This document shows, in pieces, positions 17,385-26,803 of a stretch of 64,000 nt of DNA. Below the pieces are notes generated by a model. The model saw only the letters and a program-made list of their open reading frames with translations, ran no database searches and was not told the DNA's origin. Source of the DNA: UBA8389 sp035719105 (GTDB lineage: Bacteria > Bacteroidota > Bacteroidia > Bacteroidales > UBA1402); assembly GCA_035719105.1 (NCBI GenBank), contig DASTGN010000004.1, positions 248,001 through 312,000 of the forward strand. The letters are read 5' to 3'. Within the stretch, counting starts at the first letter, position 1; each line of letters starts with the position of its first letter. Position numbers and translations under genes: made by a program.

Positions 17385-17801
17385 ACAGGAAAACAAACAA
17401 CACTCTCTTATTATTATTTAGTTTTAAAGTTTAAAAAGAAAAAAGAGTATAATAGACTGTTGAAACTGTTGATTGATTTTTTAATTTTTTTTAGTACAAA
17501 CAGGTTGTGAATAGATTTAATACTTTGTAAACAGGTTATCAACCATCATAAAATTGTTAAGAATCTGATATAAAAGTTTATTCATTCAAATCAATATTTA
17601 TTCATTAGGTAGGGTGTTGATTATTTTAAAATTTTTCAAGTGTTGATAGAACTGTTTACCATGTTTATGGTTTTTTGCAAATGTTCATCACACTATAAGT
17701 TGTTTAAAAAATCCCACTATTTATTCCGAGTTATCCACTGTAGTTAACAACTTATCAACATCCTTTTTCCTATATTTGCCAACCAAAACCAGGAACAACC
17801 C
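17385..17801. other. Candidate chromosomal replication origin (oriC)
   Basis: This 417-bp AT-rich stretch has no credible ORF and is by far the longest gene-free region in the window. It carries a cluster of DnaA-box-like 9-mers. Forward orientation: TTATCAACC (17536-17544), TTATCCACT (17731-17739) and TTATCAACA (17752-17760). Reverse orientation: TGTTGATTG (17467-17475), TGTGAATAG (17506-17514), TGTTGATTA (17615-17623) and TGTTGATAG (17641-17649). A weaker TGTTGAAAC is at 17458. Two copies of TTTATTCATT lie 20 bp apart, at 17577 and 17597. The parS site at 29103-29118 supports origin proximity. Without a GC-skew curve this remains a candidate. Confidence 0.55.
17771..17778 (+). promoter_or_regulatory. 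mutS promoter -7 element
   Basis: TATATTTG matches TAnnTTTG and lies 23 bp before the TTG start at 17802. It sits directly beside the last DnaA-like box. Confidence 0.5.
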
Positions 17802-20435
17802 TTGAAAAATATAGCTGAAAACACACCCTTGATTAAACAGTATTTCGAGATGAAAAGTAAACATCCCGATGCTGTCCTTATGTTTAGAGTGGGTGACTTT
17901 TACGAAGCTTACGGCCAAGATGCCGTCGAAGTAGTCGATATACTTGGCATAGCGATGACTCGTAAATCCAATGGCGGTGCCGGACCCATCGAAATGTGCG
18001 GTTTTCCCCATCACGCCTTGGATAATTTTCTTCCAAAGCTGGTACGGGCGGGCAGGCGCGTGGCTATTTGTGACCAGCTCGAAGATCCTAAACTAACTAA
18101 AAAATTGGTGAAACGCGGCATTACAGAGTTAGTTACTCCAGGCGTTTCGACCAACGAAAACATCTTAGATCAAAAAGAAAACAACTTCTTAGCCAGCTTG
18201 CATTTTGAAAAATCGTATGCCGGGGTTGCCTTTTTGGACATATCCACCGGTGAATTTTTAGCCGCAGAAGGATCATTCGACTATATTGACAAGTTGTTGA
18301 ATACTTTTTTACCCAAAGAGGTTTTGTATGAACGCGGTAAAAAAGACATCTACAGAAAACATTTCAACTTCTCCTCTGCCAAATTCGAATTGGACGACTG
18401 GATTTATAATGAAGACTCAGCCAACAACCGACTTCTTAAGCACTTTCAAACAAAAAGCTTAAAAGGTTTTGGCATTCAAAACATGAATGCAGGAATTATA
18501 GCTTCCGGAGCGATCCTGTATTATATGGATTTGACTGAACACAACCAATTGAGCCACATTCAGTCAATTGCACGAGTAGAAGAAGACCGTTTTGTCCGAT
18601 TGGATCGATACACCATCCGAAGTCTTGAACTTTGCGATACCATCAACGACGGTGGACGCAGCCTATTGAGCGTGATGGACAAGACCAAAAGCGCCATGGG
18701 GGGCAGATTGCTTCGTCGCTGGCTGCTTTTTCCACTTAAAGAGCTGGCACCCATTGTGGAACGTCAAGACATCGTCGAATATTTTTTTAGGAATCCCGAA
18801 CTTAGAGATTACATATCAACAAAGCTCAGTCTGATTGGCGATTTGGAGCGCATAGTTTCCAAAATATCCGTCGGCCGAGTATCACCGCGCGAATTAGTAT
18901 ATCTTAAAACATCCCTTCAGGCAGTTGATGATATTCGAAGTGCAGTTCAGGAAGATGCTTCGAATTTAGAAGATCCAGGCTACCAATTCTTGCTCCGAAT
19001 GGTTGAAAAAATGAATCCGTGTGACGCCATTCGCGATCGCATTCATCGTGAAATCGTTGATACACCTCCACTTGCATTGAATCGAGGTGATGTCATTCGT
19101 GATGGTGTGAATGCCGAATTGGACGAATTGCGTGCATTATCTACTTCTGGAAAAGATTATCTACAAGCGATACAAGAACGGGAGGCCGAACAAACTGGAA
19201 TATCCAGTTTGCGAATTAGCTTCAACAGCGTATTCGGTTATTATATAGAAGTTCGAAATTCGCAAAAAGACAAGGTGCCCGCTGAATGGATTCGTAAGCA
19301 AACCTTGGTAAATGCTGAACGATATATTACTCAGGAACTTAAGGTTTACGAAGAAAAAATTCTTGGAGCAGAAGAAAAAATTCAGTCTCTGGAATTCAAT
19401 ATATTCACTGAGTTGACGGTGGAGCTCACCAAGTATATGTCCGATATTCAACTAAATGCGTCACAAATCGCTCAGTTGGATTGTCTCATTTCATTTGCCT
19501 TGGTGGCCGTACAAAACAAGTACCAACGACCCGAATTAGAAGTTAGCTCCAGGCTTGAAATCATCAATGGTCGCCATCCTGTCATTGAAAAGCAGTTGCC
19601 CTTGGAGGAACCCTATATTCCCAACAGCGTCCAAATGGATAGCAATTCGGAACAAATTCATATCATAACCGGACCGAACATGGCCGGTAAATCGGCTTTT
19701 TTACGCCAAACAGCCTTGATTGTTTTGATGGCCCAAACCGGTTCTTTCGTACCCGCAGATGCCGCACACATTGGGTTGGTGGATAAAATATTCACTCGGG
19801 TAGGGGCTTCAGACAACATTTCATCCGGTGAATCTACTTTTATGATTGAAATGAACGAAGCATCCGACATCTTGAACAATATCTCACAAAACAGTTTGAT
19901 ATTATTTGATGAGTTGGGTAGGGGGACTTCTACTTATGATGGTATTTCAATTGCCTGGGCCATTGTAGAATACATACACGAAAATCCAAAATTTCGAGCC
20001 AAGACCCTATTTGCCACCCATTATCATGAGCTCAATGAGATGGAAAAATCGTTCCCACGAATTAGAAACTACCACGTGACGGTCAAAGAAGCGGAAGGTA
20101 AAGTTATTTTTCTGCGCAAGATGGAGCGGGGTGGTACCGAACATAGTTTCGGGATTCATGTAGCTAAAATGGCCGGAATGCCCCAAAGCATTCTCAAACG
20201 TGCCGGTCAGATTTTAAACCAAATGGAAACCGAGAATCGCAAAGGTGGAATTCATAAACCGACCCAGGAAATTGCCAACGAAAGGGGAGGTATGCAGTTG
20301 AGTTTTTTCCAATTGGATGACCCCATCCTTTCGCAGATTCGTGATGAAATCATTAAAGTGGATGTGAACAATCTCACACCCTTGGAGGCGCTAAATAAAC
20401 TCAGCGACATTAAGCGGATCTTAAAAGGGAAATAA
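17802..20435 (+). CDS. mutS: DNA mismatch repair protein MutS
   Basis: MutS recognises mismatches and small loops and recruits MutL. The 877-residue protein is full length. The mismatch-binding F-x-E is F33 and E35 in VGDFYEAY. The Walker A GPNMAGKS starts near residue 624, followed by GASDNISSGESTFMIEM, Walker B FDELGRGTSTYDG and ATHYHEL. The start is TTG at 17802: the conserved TPLIKQY block precedes the first ATG (17850), and a -7 element at 17771-17778 fits a short leader. mutL is not in the window. The gene is convergent with ychF across 3 bp. Confidence 0.96.
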   Translation: MKNIAENTPLIKQYFEMKSKHPDAVLMFRVGDFYEAYGQDAVEVVDILGIAMTRKSNGGAGPIEMCGFPHHALDNFLPKLVRAGRRVAICDQLEDPKLTKKLVKRGITELVTPGVSTNENILDQKENNFLASLHFEKSYAGVAFLDISTGEFLAAEGSFDYIDKLLNTFLPKEVLYERGKKDIYRKHFNFSSAKFELDDWIYNEDSANNRLLKHFQTKSLKGFGIQNMNAGIIASGAILYYMDLTEHNQLSHIQSIARVEEDRFVRLDRYTIRSLELCDTINDGGRSLLSVMDKTKSAMGGRLLRRWLLFPLKELAPIVERQDIVEYFFRNPELRDYISTKLSLIGDLERIVSKISVGRVSPRELVYLKTSLQAVDDIRSAVQEDASNLEDPGYQFLLRMVEKMNPCDAIRDRIHREIVDTPPLALNRGDVIRDGVNAELDELRALSTSGKDYLQAIQEREAEQTGISSLRISFNSVFGYYIEVRNSQKDKVPAEWIRKQTLVNAERYITQELKVYEEKILGAEEKIQSLEFNIFTELTVELTKYMSDIQLNASQIAQLDCLISFALVAVQNKYQRPELEVSSRLEIINGRHPVIEKQLPLEEPYIPNSVQMDSNSEQIHIITGPNMAGKSAFLRQTALIVLMAQTGSFVPADAAHIGLVDKIFTRVGASDNISSGESTFMIEMNEASDILNNISQNSLILFDELGRGTSTYDGISIAWAIVEYIHENPKFRAKTLFATHYHELNEMEKSFPRIRNYHVTVKEAEGKVIFLRKMERGGTEHSFGIHVAKMAGMPQSILKRAGQILNQMETENRKGGIHKPTQEIANERGGMQLSFFQLDDPILSQIRDEIIKVDVNNLTPLEALNKLSDIKRILKGK

Positions 20436-20438
20436 GGT

Positions 20439-21542
20439 TTAGACGTTAAAGCGGAAGTGCATGATGTCGCCGTCCTGCACAATATATTCTTTGCCTTCAA
20501 CGCTCATTTTTCCAGCTTCTTTTACTGCAGCTTCCGAACCGTATTTGATGAAATCATCAAACTTGATGACTTCCGCACGGATGAATCCCTTTTCGAAATC
20601 AGTATGAATAACACCGGCACAAACGGGAGCCTTACTACCTGTATGGAACGTCCAAGCCCGGACTTCTTGTACACCAGCAGTCAAATAGGTGCTCAGATTC
20701 AGTAGTTTATAAGCTGATTTGATAAGTCGAGAAACACCTGATTCGACTAATCCGATTTCATTCAGAAACATTTCACGTTCCTCGTAACTTTCGAATTCAG
20801 CAATTTCAGATTCTATTTTGGCAGCGACCACCAGGATTTCGGCATCTTCATCTTTGACTGCCTCACGAACCATGTCCACATATTTGTTTCCATTTACAGC
20901 AGAAGCTTCATCCACGTTGCAAATGTACATAACTGGTTTATTGGTCAGCAAAAACAATTCACGAGCAATTTTTTCATCGTCTTTAGTCTCGAACTTTACA
21001 GAGCGAGTGGATTTACCTTGTTCCAGTGCTTCCTTAAATTTTACCAAGACTTCGTAAACTTGTTTGGCTTGCTTATCACCACCGGTTTGAGCCTGTTTCT
21101 GTACTTTCTGTATGCGGCTGTCAATTGTTTCCAAGTCTTTGATTTGCAGTTCGTAATCAATGATTTCCTTGTCTCGAACCGGGTTGACGTTGCCGTCCAC
21201 ATGGGTCACATTTTCGTCGTCAAAACAACGAAGCACGTGCAAAATGGCATCTGTTTCTCGAATATTGGCTAAAAACTTGTTTCCCAAGCCTTCCCCTTTA
21301 CTCGCGCCTTTAACCAATCCAGCGATGTCAACAATTTCGACCGTGGTGGGAACAATACGATTCGGATGGATCAATTCGGCCAGCTTGTTCAGCCGCTCAT
21401 CGGGCACAGTAATTACCCCGACGTTTGGTTCGATGGTGCAAAAAGGAAAGTTTGCAGCTTGAGCCTTTGCGTTTGAAAGACAGTTGAACAGTGTTGATTT
21501 GCCGACGTTTGGCAGGCCGACGATGCCGCATTGTAATGCCAT
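20439..21542 (-). CDS. ychF: Redox-regulated ATPase YchF
   Basis: YchF is an Obg-family P-loop ATPase that associates with ribosomes and is linked to oxidative-stress responses. The 367-residue protein has G1 GLPNVGKSTLFN near the start, PFCTIEPNVGVI, G3 DIAGLVKGASKGEGLGN and a helical insert. A C-terminal TGS-like domain ends in KEYIVQDGDIMHFRFNV. Its likely -7 element is at 21574-21581 on the minus strand. Confidence 0.96.
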   Translation of the reverse strand: MALQCGIVGLPNVGKSTLFNCLSNAKAQAANFPFCTIEPNVGVITVPDERLNKLAELIHPNRIVPTTVEIVDIAGLVKGASKGEGLGNKFLANIRETDAILHVLRCFDDENVTHVDGNVNPVRDKEIIDYELQIKDLETIDSRIQKVQKQAQTGGDKQAKQVYEVLVKFKEALEQGKSTRSVKFETKDDEKIARELFLLTNKPVMYICNVDEASAVNGNKYVDMVREAVKDEDAEILVVAAKIESEIAEFESYEEREMFLNEIGLVESGVSRLIKSAYKLLNLSTYLTAGVQEVRAWTFHTGSKAPVCAGVIHTDFEKGFIRAEVIKFDDFIKYGSEAAVKEAGKMSVEGKEYIVQDGDIMHFRFNV

Positions 21543-21573
21543 GTTTGTGCTATGTTTAATTGCTTACGGGCCG

Positions 21574-21581
21574 CAAAAGTA
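21574..21581 (-). promoter_or_regulatory. ychF promoter -7 element
   Basis: The minus strand reads TACTTTTG, 31 bp before the ychF ATG at 21542. It lies in the 56-bp gap after polA, so ychF is probably transcribed on its own. Confidence 0.45.
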
Positions 21582-21598
21582 CAAAAAATCAGGCAATT

Positions 21599-24493
21599 TT
21601 ACGAATGCGCTTCAAGCCAATTCTTTCCGACCCCAACATCCGCTCGCAAAGGCACATCCAAATGGACAGCATTTTCCATTTCGTAGGTAACCAATGCTTT
21701 TACCTTTTCTAGTTCATTTTCAGGAACAATAAAGTTTAATTCATCGTGTACCTGCAATATCATGGTCGTTTTAAGACCCTGTTTTTCAATTTCCTGAGCG
21801 ATTTTTACCATAGCTACTTTGATGATGTCAGCTGCAGTTCCCTGAATCGGCGCGTTGATGGCATTTCGTTCGGCATAACCCCTCACATTTGCATTCTGTG
21901 AATGAATATCCTGCAAGTAGCGTTTCCGATGATATAACGTTTCCACCCATCCGTTTTCCCTGGCTTTAATAATGGAAGCATCCATGTAAGCTTTGACTTG
22001 CGAATAGGTGTCGAAATAACCTTCGATCAGCTCCTTCGCTTCAGTTCTGGTTACACCCATCCTTTCGGCCAATCCGAAAACCGAAATTCCATAAATTATT
22101 CCAAAATTTGCCGTTTTTGCTTTTCGACGCATGTCCGAAGTCACTTCGTCCAGGGGAATTTTGTATATCTTCGCAGCGGTTGCAGCATGAATATCCAAGC
22201 CGTCCCTAAAGGCCTGAATCATTGATGAATCCTGGCTTAGATGCGCCATCAAACGCAGTTCGATTTGTGAATAGTCAGCAGAAAGAAAGACCGTTCCGGG
22301 TTCTGCTGTAAATGCCTTGCGTATTTCTCGCCCTTGCTCATCCCTAACCGGAATATTCTGTAAGTTCGGGTTGCTGGAACTCAATCTCCCAGTAGCTGTA
22401 ACGGCTTGATTGAAAGATGTATGGATTTTACCTGTTCTTGGATTAATCAACTCTGGAAGAGCATCGATGTAAGTGCTCAACAATTTTTTCATGCCCCGTT
22501 GATCCAATATTTTTTCGATAATGGGATGCTTGCCTTTCAAAGCTTCCAAAACATCTTCAGAGGTTGAATACTGACCAGTTTTTGTTTTCTTTGCCTTGCC
22601 TCCAATGGCTAAAGTCTCAAACAATATTTCACCAATTTGCTTAGGAGAATTGACATTGAACGGAACACCAGCCAGTTCCTGAATTTCAGCCTCCATCTTT
22701 ACTAGATTCGCCGACATGATAACCGACGTTTCTTTCAATGCTTCACGGTCGATGGCAATACCGTTGGTTTCCATTTCGGTCAAAACCTTTACCAGTGGCA
22801 TCTCGACATCGTAAAACAAGAAGTCTAAGTTATTCTTATGAATTTCCTTTTCTAATACTTCTTTTAATTGCAACGTGATATCTGCATCTTCAGCTGCGTA
22901 TTCATAAACTTCGGCAGGGGAGAGGTCCCGCATATTTTTTTGGTTTTTCCCCTTTTGTCCAATTAATGCATCAATATGGATTGTACGATAATTCAAGAAA
23001 ATTTCGGCAAGCAAATCCATATTGTGTCTTAGTTCCGGCTGAAGCAAATAATGAGCAACCATGGTATCAAAAAATGGACCCTGAACATCGATGTTATATT
23101 TTTTCAAAACGACCATGTCGTATTTGATGTTCTGTCCGATTTTCAAAACTCCGGACTTTTCTAAAATTTCCTTCAGCGGTTGAACTTTTTTAAATCCGGC
23201 ATCACCTGGTGGAACCGGTAAATAATATGCTTCATTTTTTTTCCAGGAAAACGACATCCCGACCAATTCTGCCTCCATAGCGTCCAATCCGGTGGTTTCT
23301 GTGTCAAATGAGAAAAAATCCTGGGTGCGAATGTTCGCCAAAAATACATCGTATATCTCCTCTGAATCAATAAGATAGTAGGAGTGGGGCACCTCATTCA
23401 AGCTCTTGAGATTTGAAAATTCATTTCCATCTGTAGAATCGTCCGTATTTATGGAATTCTCGACGCTTTCAGAATGGAGGTTTTCCGTTTCAACTTTTGT
23501 TGGTTCCACACCGGGCTCATCCCAAAGTGAAAACTGACCAATCGGAGGAGTCGTTTTTTTTGCAACCGTTTTGAAAACTTCAATCGGGTCTGATTTTTTT
23601 TCAGTTGCTGGAGTTCGATGATTTTGAAGTTTGTTCAAATGTGTTCTGAATTCCAACTCCTCATAAATTTTTCGAAGCTCTGTTTCGTCAGCCGGATCAC
23701 GATGCAAATCAACTTCGTTAAAATGAACCGGGACATCGATTTTTATTGTTGCCAAAAAACGGGAGAATTCTATTTGATCTTTGTTGTTCTCAATTTTATC
23801 TTTCAGAGCACCTTTCAGTTTGTCGGTATTATTTAACAATTGCTCTATGCTCCCAAATTCTGCCAACAATTTACGTGCAGACACATCGCCCACGCCAGGA
23901 CAACCCGGTATATTGTCGGACGTATCCCCAACCAAGCCCAAATAGTCGATCATTTGTTTTGGACTTTTCAAGCCATATTTACTGGTAACTTGCTCAGGAC
24001 CCATCATTTCGATTTCATTGGAACCATATTTGGGTTTGTACATGAAAACCTTGTCCGTGACTAATTGCCCATAGTCCTTATCCGGTGTCATCATAAATAC
24101 GGTATAACCTTCTTTTTCAGCCATAACAGACATGGTGCCAATTACATCGTCCGCTTCAAATCCCATCACCTCAATGATAGGAATCCTGAAGGCAGTTATG
24201 ATTTTTTTTATCCAAGGCACCGACCATGTAATCACTTCAGGTGTTTTAGGCCTTTGAGCCTTGTATTTTTCAAACGCTTCATGACGGAAAGTAGGCCCTG
24301 GAGGGTCGAAGGCTACGGCTATGTGACTGGGGTTTTCGCGGCGAAGCAAATCCTCAAGCGTATTGAGGAACCCGAAAACAGCCGAAGTGTTTTGGCCCTT
24401 CGAATTCATCCTTGGATTGTTTATGAAGCCGTAATAAGCCCTGTAAATGAGGGCATATGCATCTAGAAGGAAGAGCGTTTTAGAGGAATCCAT
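21599..24493 (-). CDS. polA: DNA polymerase I
   Basis: DNA polymerase I fills gaps in repair and replaces Okazaki primers. The 964-residue protein keeps all three activities. The 5'-3' exonuclease spans about residues 1-300 (GFEADDVIGTM, DNIPGCPGVG). The 3'-5' exonuclease spans about 375-560, with acidic motifs FSFDTETTGL and YAAEDADITLQL intact. The polymerase domain has motif A ADYSQIELRLMAH, motif B RRKAKTANFGIIYGIS and motif C LQVHDELNFIV. A low-complexity linker around 310-365 separates the exonucleases. It lies between convergent mutS/ychF and the divergent polyprenyl synthase gene. Confidence 0.97.
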   Translation of the reverse strand: MDSSKTLFLLDAYALIYRAYYGFINNPRMNSKGQNTSAVFGFLNTLEDLLRRENPSHIAVAFDPPGPTFRHEAFEKYKAQRPKTPEVITWSVPWIKKIITAFRIPIIEVMGFEADDVIGTMSVMAEKEGYTVFMMTPDKDYGQLVTDKVFMYKPKYGSNEIEMMGPEQVTSKYGLKSPKQMIDYLGLVGDTSDNIPGCPGVGDVSARKLLAEFGSIEQLLNNTDKLKGALKDKIENNKDQIEFSRFLATIKIDVPVHFNEVDLHRDPADETELRKIYEELEFRTHLNKLQNHRTPATEKKSDPIEVFKTVAKKTTPPIGQFSLWDEPGVEPTKVETENLHSESVENSINTDDSTDGNEFSNLKSLNEVPHSYYLIDSEEIYDVFLANIRTQDFFSFDTETTGLDAMEAELVGMSFSWKKNEAYYLPVPPGDAGFKKVQPLKEILEKSGVLKIGQNIKYDMVVLKKYNIDVQGPFFDTMVAHYLLQPELRHNMDLLAEIFLNYRTIHIDALIGQKGKNQKNMRDLSPAEVYEYAAEDADITLQLKEVLEKEIHKNNLDFLFYDVEMPLVKVLTEMETNGIAIDREALKETSVIMSANLVKMEAEIQELAGVPFNVNSPKQIGEILFETLAIGGKAKKTKTGQYSTSEDVLEALKGKHPIIEKILDQRGMKKLLSTYIDALPELINPRTGKIHTSFNQAVTATGRLSSSNPNLQNIPVRDEQGREIRKAFTAEPGTVFLSADYSQIELRLMAHLSQDSSMIQAFRDGLDIHAATAAKIYKIPLDEVTSDMRRKAKTANFGIIYGISVFGLAERMGVTRTEAKELIEGYFDTYSQVKAYMDASIIKARENGWVETLYHRKRYLQDIHSQNANVRGYAERNAINAPIQGTAADIIKVAMVKIAQEIEKQGLKTTMILQVHDELNFIVPENELEKVKALVTYEMENAVHLDVPLRADVGVGKNWLEAHS

Positions 24494-24553
24494 GTAAACC
24501 AGTTGTTTGTTGTTGTAAAAGTACTAAAAAATGAACAGGCATCATTTTTTTAT

Positions 24554-24561
24554 TATTTTTG
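24554..24561 (+). promoter_or_regulatory. Candidate -7 element for the polyprenyl synthase gene
   Basis: TATTTTTG matches TAnnTTTG, 18 bp before the ATG at 24580, in the 86-bp divergent gap with polA. No -33 element is clear. Confidence 0.4.
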
Positions 24562-24579
24562 TAATCCCATACTCTTCCT

Positions 24580-25548
24580 ATGATAGAACAGATTCGAAAA
24601 CCAGTAGAACAAGACTTTCAACGTTACGAAGAAGCTTTCAAAGAAGCGATTCATACGGACAATGCCTTACTTAAGGCTATTCTCACTTATGTTCGTACTA
24701 CCAAAGGAAAGGAACTTCGTCCTGTTATTACCTTATTGGCAGCTGGAATGTTCGGTTCGGTCAATGAAGATACGATTCATGCTGCCGTATCATTGGAATT
24801 GCTCCATACCGCCAGTTTGATGCACGATGACGTGGTTGATCAAACCTTTGAGAGACGTTCCAAATTTTCTGTTAACGCGCTTTGGAATAATAGAATAGCA
24901 ATTTTGGTTGGCGACTATTACCTTTCAAAATCGGCATTTATTACTGCTAAAATGAAAACTAGAAGGGTCACCACTATGCTTTCACAGTTGGGTTGTGATC
25001 TTTCCGATGGTGAGTTGCTTCAGGTTTCCAACGAACGAAAACTATTGATAGACGAGTCTGCTTATTTGGATGTTATCCGAAAAAAAACCGCTTTAACGTT
25101 TGCATTTTGTACACAAGCAGGTGCCATATCGGTAGATGCCAATCCGGAACAAGAAGAAAATCTTAGAATGTTTGGTGAAAATTTGGGTATGGTTTTTCAA
25201 ATCAAAGACGATATTTTCGACTATTTTCCATCGAACCTGATTGGAAAACCTACCGGTAACGACCTGAAAGAGGGCAAGATGACTTTACCCTTGATTTATG
25301 CGCTCGAACAGTCATCCAAAGAAGAAAACCGTCCCTATTTGAATATGATTCGAAACCGAAATTTCACACCAGAAAACTTAACCAAAATGAGCCATTTTGT
25401 TCGTGAAGCAGGTGGGATTGAATATGCTGAGAAAAGGATGAGGGATTTCGGTGAGATGGCCAAAAAAAATATTGAACAATATCCTTTCTCATCCTTCCAC
25501 GAATCGCTGATCAGCTGCTTAGATTATGCGATGAAAAGGACTAAATAA
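24580..25548 (+). CDS. Trans-polyprenyl diphosphate synthase
   Basis: This 322-residue enzyme adds isopentenyl units to an allylic diphosphate, making an all-trans prenyl chain, probably the menaquinone side chain. Both aspartate-rich motifs are present: DDVVD at residues 83-87 and DDIFD at 210-214. GKELRPVITLLAAG and KMTLPLIYALE are also typical. Long-chain (octaprenyl-type) synthases are the closest match, but chain length cannot be read safely. It is convergent with deoC, with a shared hairpin between them. Confidence 0.9.
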   Translation: MIEQIRKPVEQDFQRYEEAFKEAIHTDNALLKAILTYVRTTKGKELRPVITLLAAGMFGSVNEDTIHAAVSLELLHTASLMHDDVVDQTFERRSKFSVNALWNNRIAILVGDYYLSKSAFITAKMKTRRVTTMLSQLGCDLSDGELLQVSNERKLLIDESAYLDVIRKKTALTFAFCTQAGAISVDANPEQEENLRMFGENLGMVFQIKDDIFDYFPSNLIGKPTGNDLKEGKMTLPLIYALEQSSKEENRPYLNMIRNRNFTPENLTKMSHFVREAGGIEYAEKRMRDFGEMAKKNIEQYPFSSFHESLISCLDYAMKRTK

Positions 25549-25549
25549 A

Positions 25550-25577
25550 TAAGGTTGCCCCATTTGGAACAACCTTA
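25550..25577. terminator. Bidirectional terminator between the prenyl synthase gene and deoC
   Basis: TAAGGTTG (25550-25557) pairs with CAACCTTA (25570-25577) around a 12-nt spacer. It lies in the 50-bp gap between two convergent stop codons. Confidence 0.5.
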
Positions 25578-25598
25578 ATTTATTCTATCCTTCAAATT

Positions 25599-26471
25599 TT
25601 AAAAAGCAGTGGTTGGAGTCTCCATGATATCAGTCAAAATATTATTAGCCAAACGGCTTGCTCCAAAACGGAAGAATTCTTTCTTTAGCCATTCGGCTCC
25701 CAGAACTTCTTCGACGATACAATAGTAATCTAGAGCCTCTTCGGTGGTTGCAATGCCTCCAGCAGCCTTAAAACCTACTTTACGCCCCGTTTTATCGTAG
25801 TATTCCTTAATGAGTTTGCACATAATGTAAGCCGCTGTTGTGGTGGCAGCAGGAACTTGCTTTCCAGTGGACGTTTTGATAAAATCTGCACCTGATTCCA
25901 TCGATAGGATAGATGCCACTCTGATTTCATCAACCTTCAATGCTCCAGATTCCAAAATAACTTTTAAATGCGCTGACCTGCAAGCAGATTTGATTTCGTG
26001 AATTTCTTCGATGATTTCTTCGTATTTTTTTTCAAACAATTTACCGACTGATAGTACGATATCGATTTCACTGGCGCCATCTAGTACGGCCAAAGATGTT
26101 TCAGCTACCTTCACCTCGATAAATGTCTGTGAATGAGGAAATCCTGCAGCCACTGAGGCAATTTCAACACCTTCTGTCAAGCATTCTCGGACCGTTTTAA
26201 CCATGGCTGGATAAACACAGATCGCAGCAACATTGGGTAGTTCGGGGAAATTTTCACCAAAGTCATTCACTTTTTGTACCATTTTAGCGATGCCTTCCTC
26301 TGTATCGGTGGTATTCAAGCTTGTCAAATCGATACAACTTAAGATGGTTTCATAAACCTTTTTGTTGTGATTCGCTGCTTTTCTTCTTTGCAGAATTTCT
26401 TCAATACTCTTTTGAACTTCTGCCTCGTTAAAATTGGCATATTCTTTTAAAACGCTAGTAATCTTATCCAT
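25599..26471 (-). CDS. deoC: Deoxyribose-phosphate aldolase
   Basis: DeoC cleaves 2-deoxyribose 5-phosphate to acetaldehyde and glyceraldehyde 3-phosphate during deoxynucleoside breakdown. The Schiff-base lysine is K199 in DFIKTSTGK. The second lysine is K235 in VGFKAAGGI, and the acidic residue D137 lies in EIDIVLSVG. At 290 residues it is longer than the short bacterial type because of an N-terminal helical extension. It ends a minus-strand run with the MazG-like gene, dtd and uvrC; its start is only 1 bp from the MazG-like stop. Confidence 0.94.
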   Translation of the reverse strand: MDKITSVLKEYANFNEAEVQKSIEEILQRRKAANHNKKVYETILSCIDLTSLNTTDTEEGIAKMVQKVNDFGENFPELPNVAAICVYPAMVKTVRECLTEGVEIASVAAGFPHSQTFIEVKVAETSLAVLDGASEIDIVLSVGKLFEKKYEEIIEEIHEIKSACRSAHLKVILESGALKVDEIRVASILSMESGADFIKTSTGKQVPAATTTAAYIMCKLIKEYYDKTGRKVGFKAAGGIATTEEALDYYCIVEEVLGAEWLKKEFFRFGASRLANNILTDIMETPTTAF

Positions 26472-26472
26472 T

Positions 26473-26799
26473 TCAATATAATTTTGGATTATTCAAATGT
26501 CTGTTCATATCTCTATTGGTCTTCTTTCGAAGATTTTTTTCAAATGCTTCTGTCAAATCTACGCCCGTTTGATTGGCCAAGCAAATCAAGACCCAAAGTA
26601 CATCAGCCAATTCATCCCCCAAATCGTCTGAAGACTCGTCCTTTTTAAAGGATTGGTCGCCATACTTCCTGGAAATCAACCTGGCAACTTCCCCTGTTTC
26701 TTCGGTTAAAATTGCCATGTTGGTGAGCTCGTTGAAGTAGCGCACACCGTAGGTTTTGATCCATTCATCAACCAGTTTTTGAGCTTCAGAAAGTGTCAT
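26473..26799 (-). CDS. MazG-like nucleotide pyrophosphohydrolase
   Basis: This 108-residue all-alpha NTP pyrophosphohydrolase has the metal-binding helices EETGEVARLI (E33, E34, E37) and DELADVLWV (D62, E63, D66). Short single-domain members hydrolyse canonical or aberrant (d)NTPs; the substrate is not predictable. It is in tight arrangement with deoC (1 bp) and dtd (4 bp), forming a small house-cleaning operon with uvrC upstream. Confidence 0.88.
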   Translation of the reverse strand: MTLSEAQKLVDEWIKTYGVRYFNELTNMAILTEETGEVARLISRKYGDQSFKKDESSDDLGDELADVLWVLICLANQTGVDLTEAFEKNLRKKTNRDMNRHLNNPKLY

Positions 26800-26803
26800 A
26801 GTA

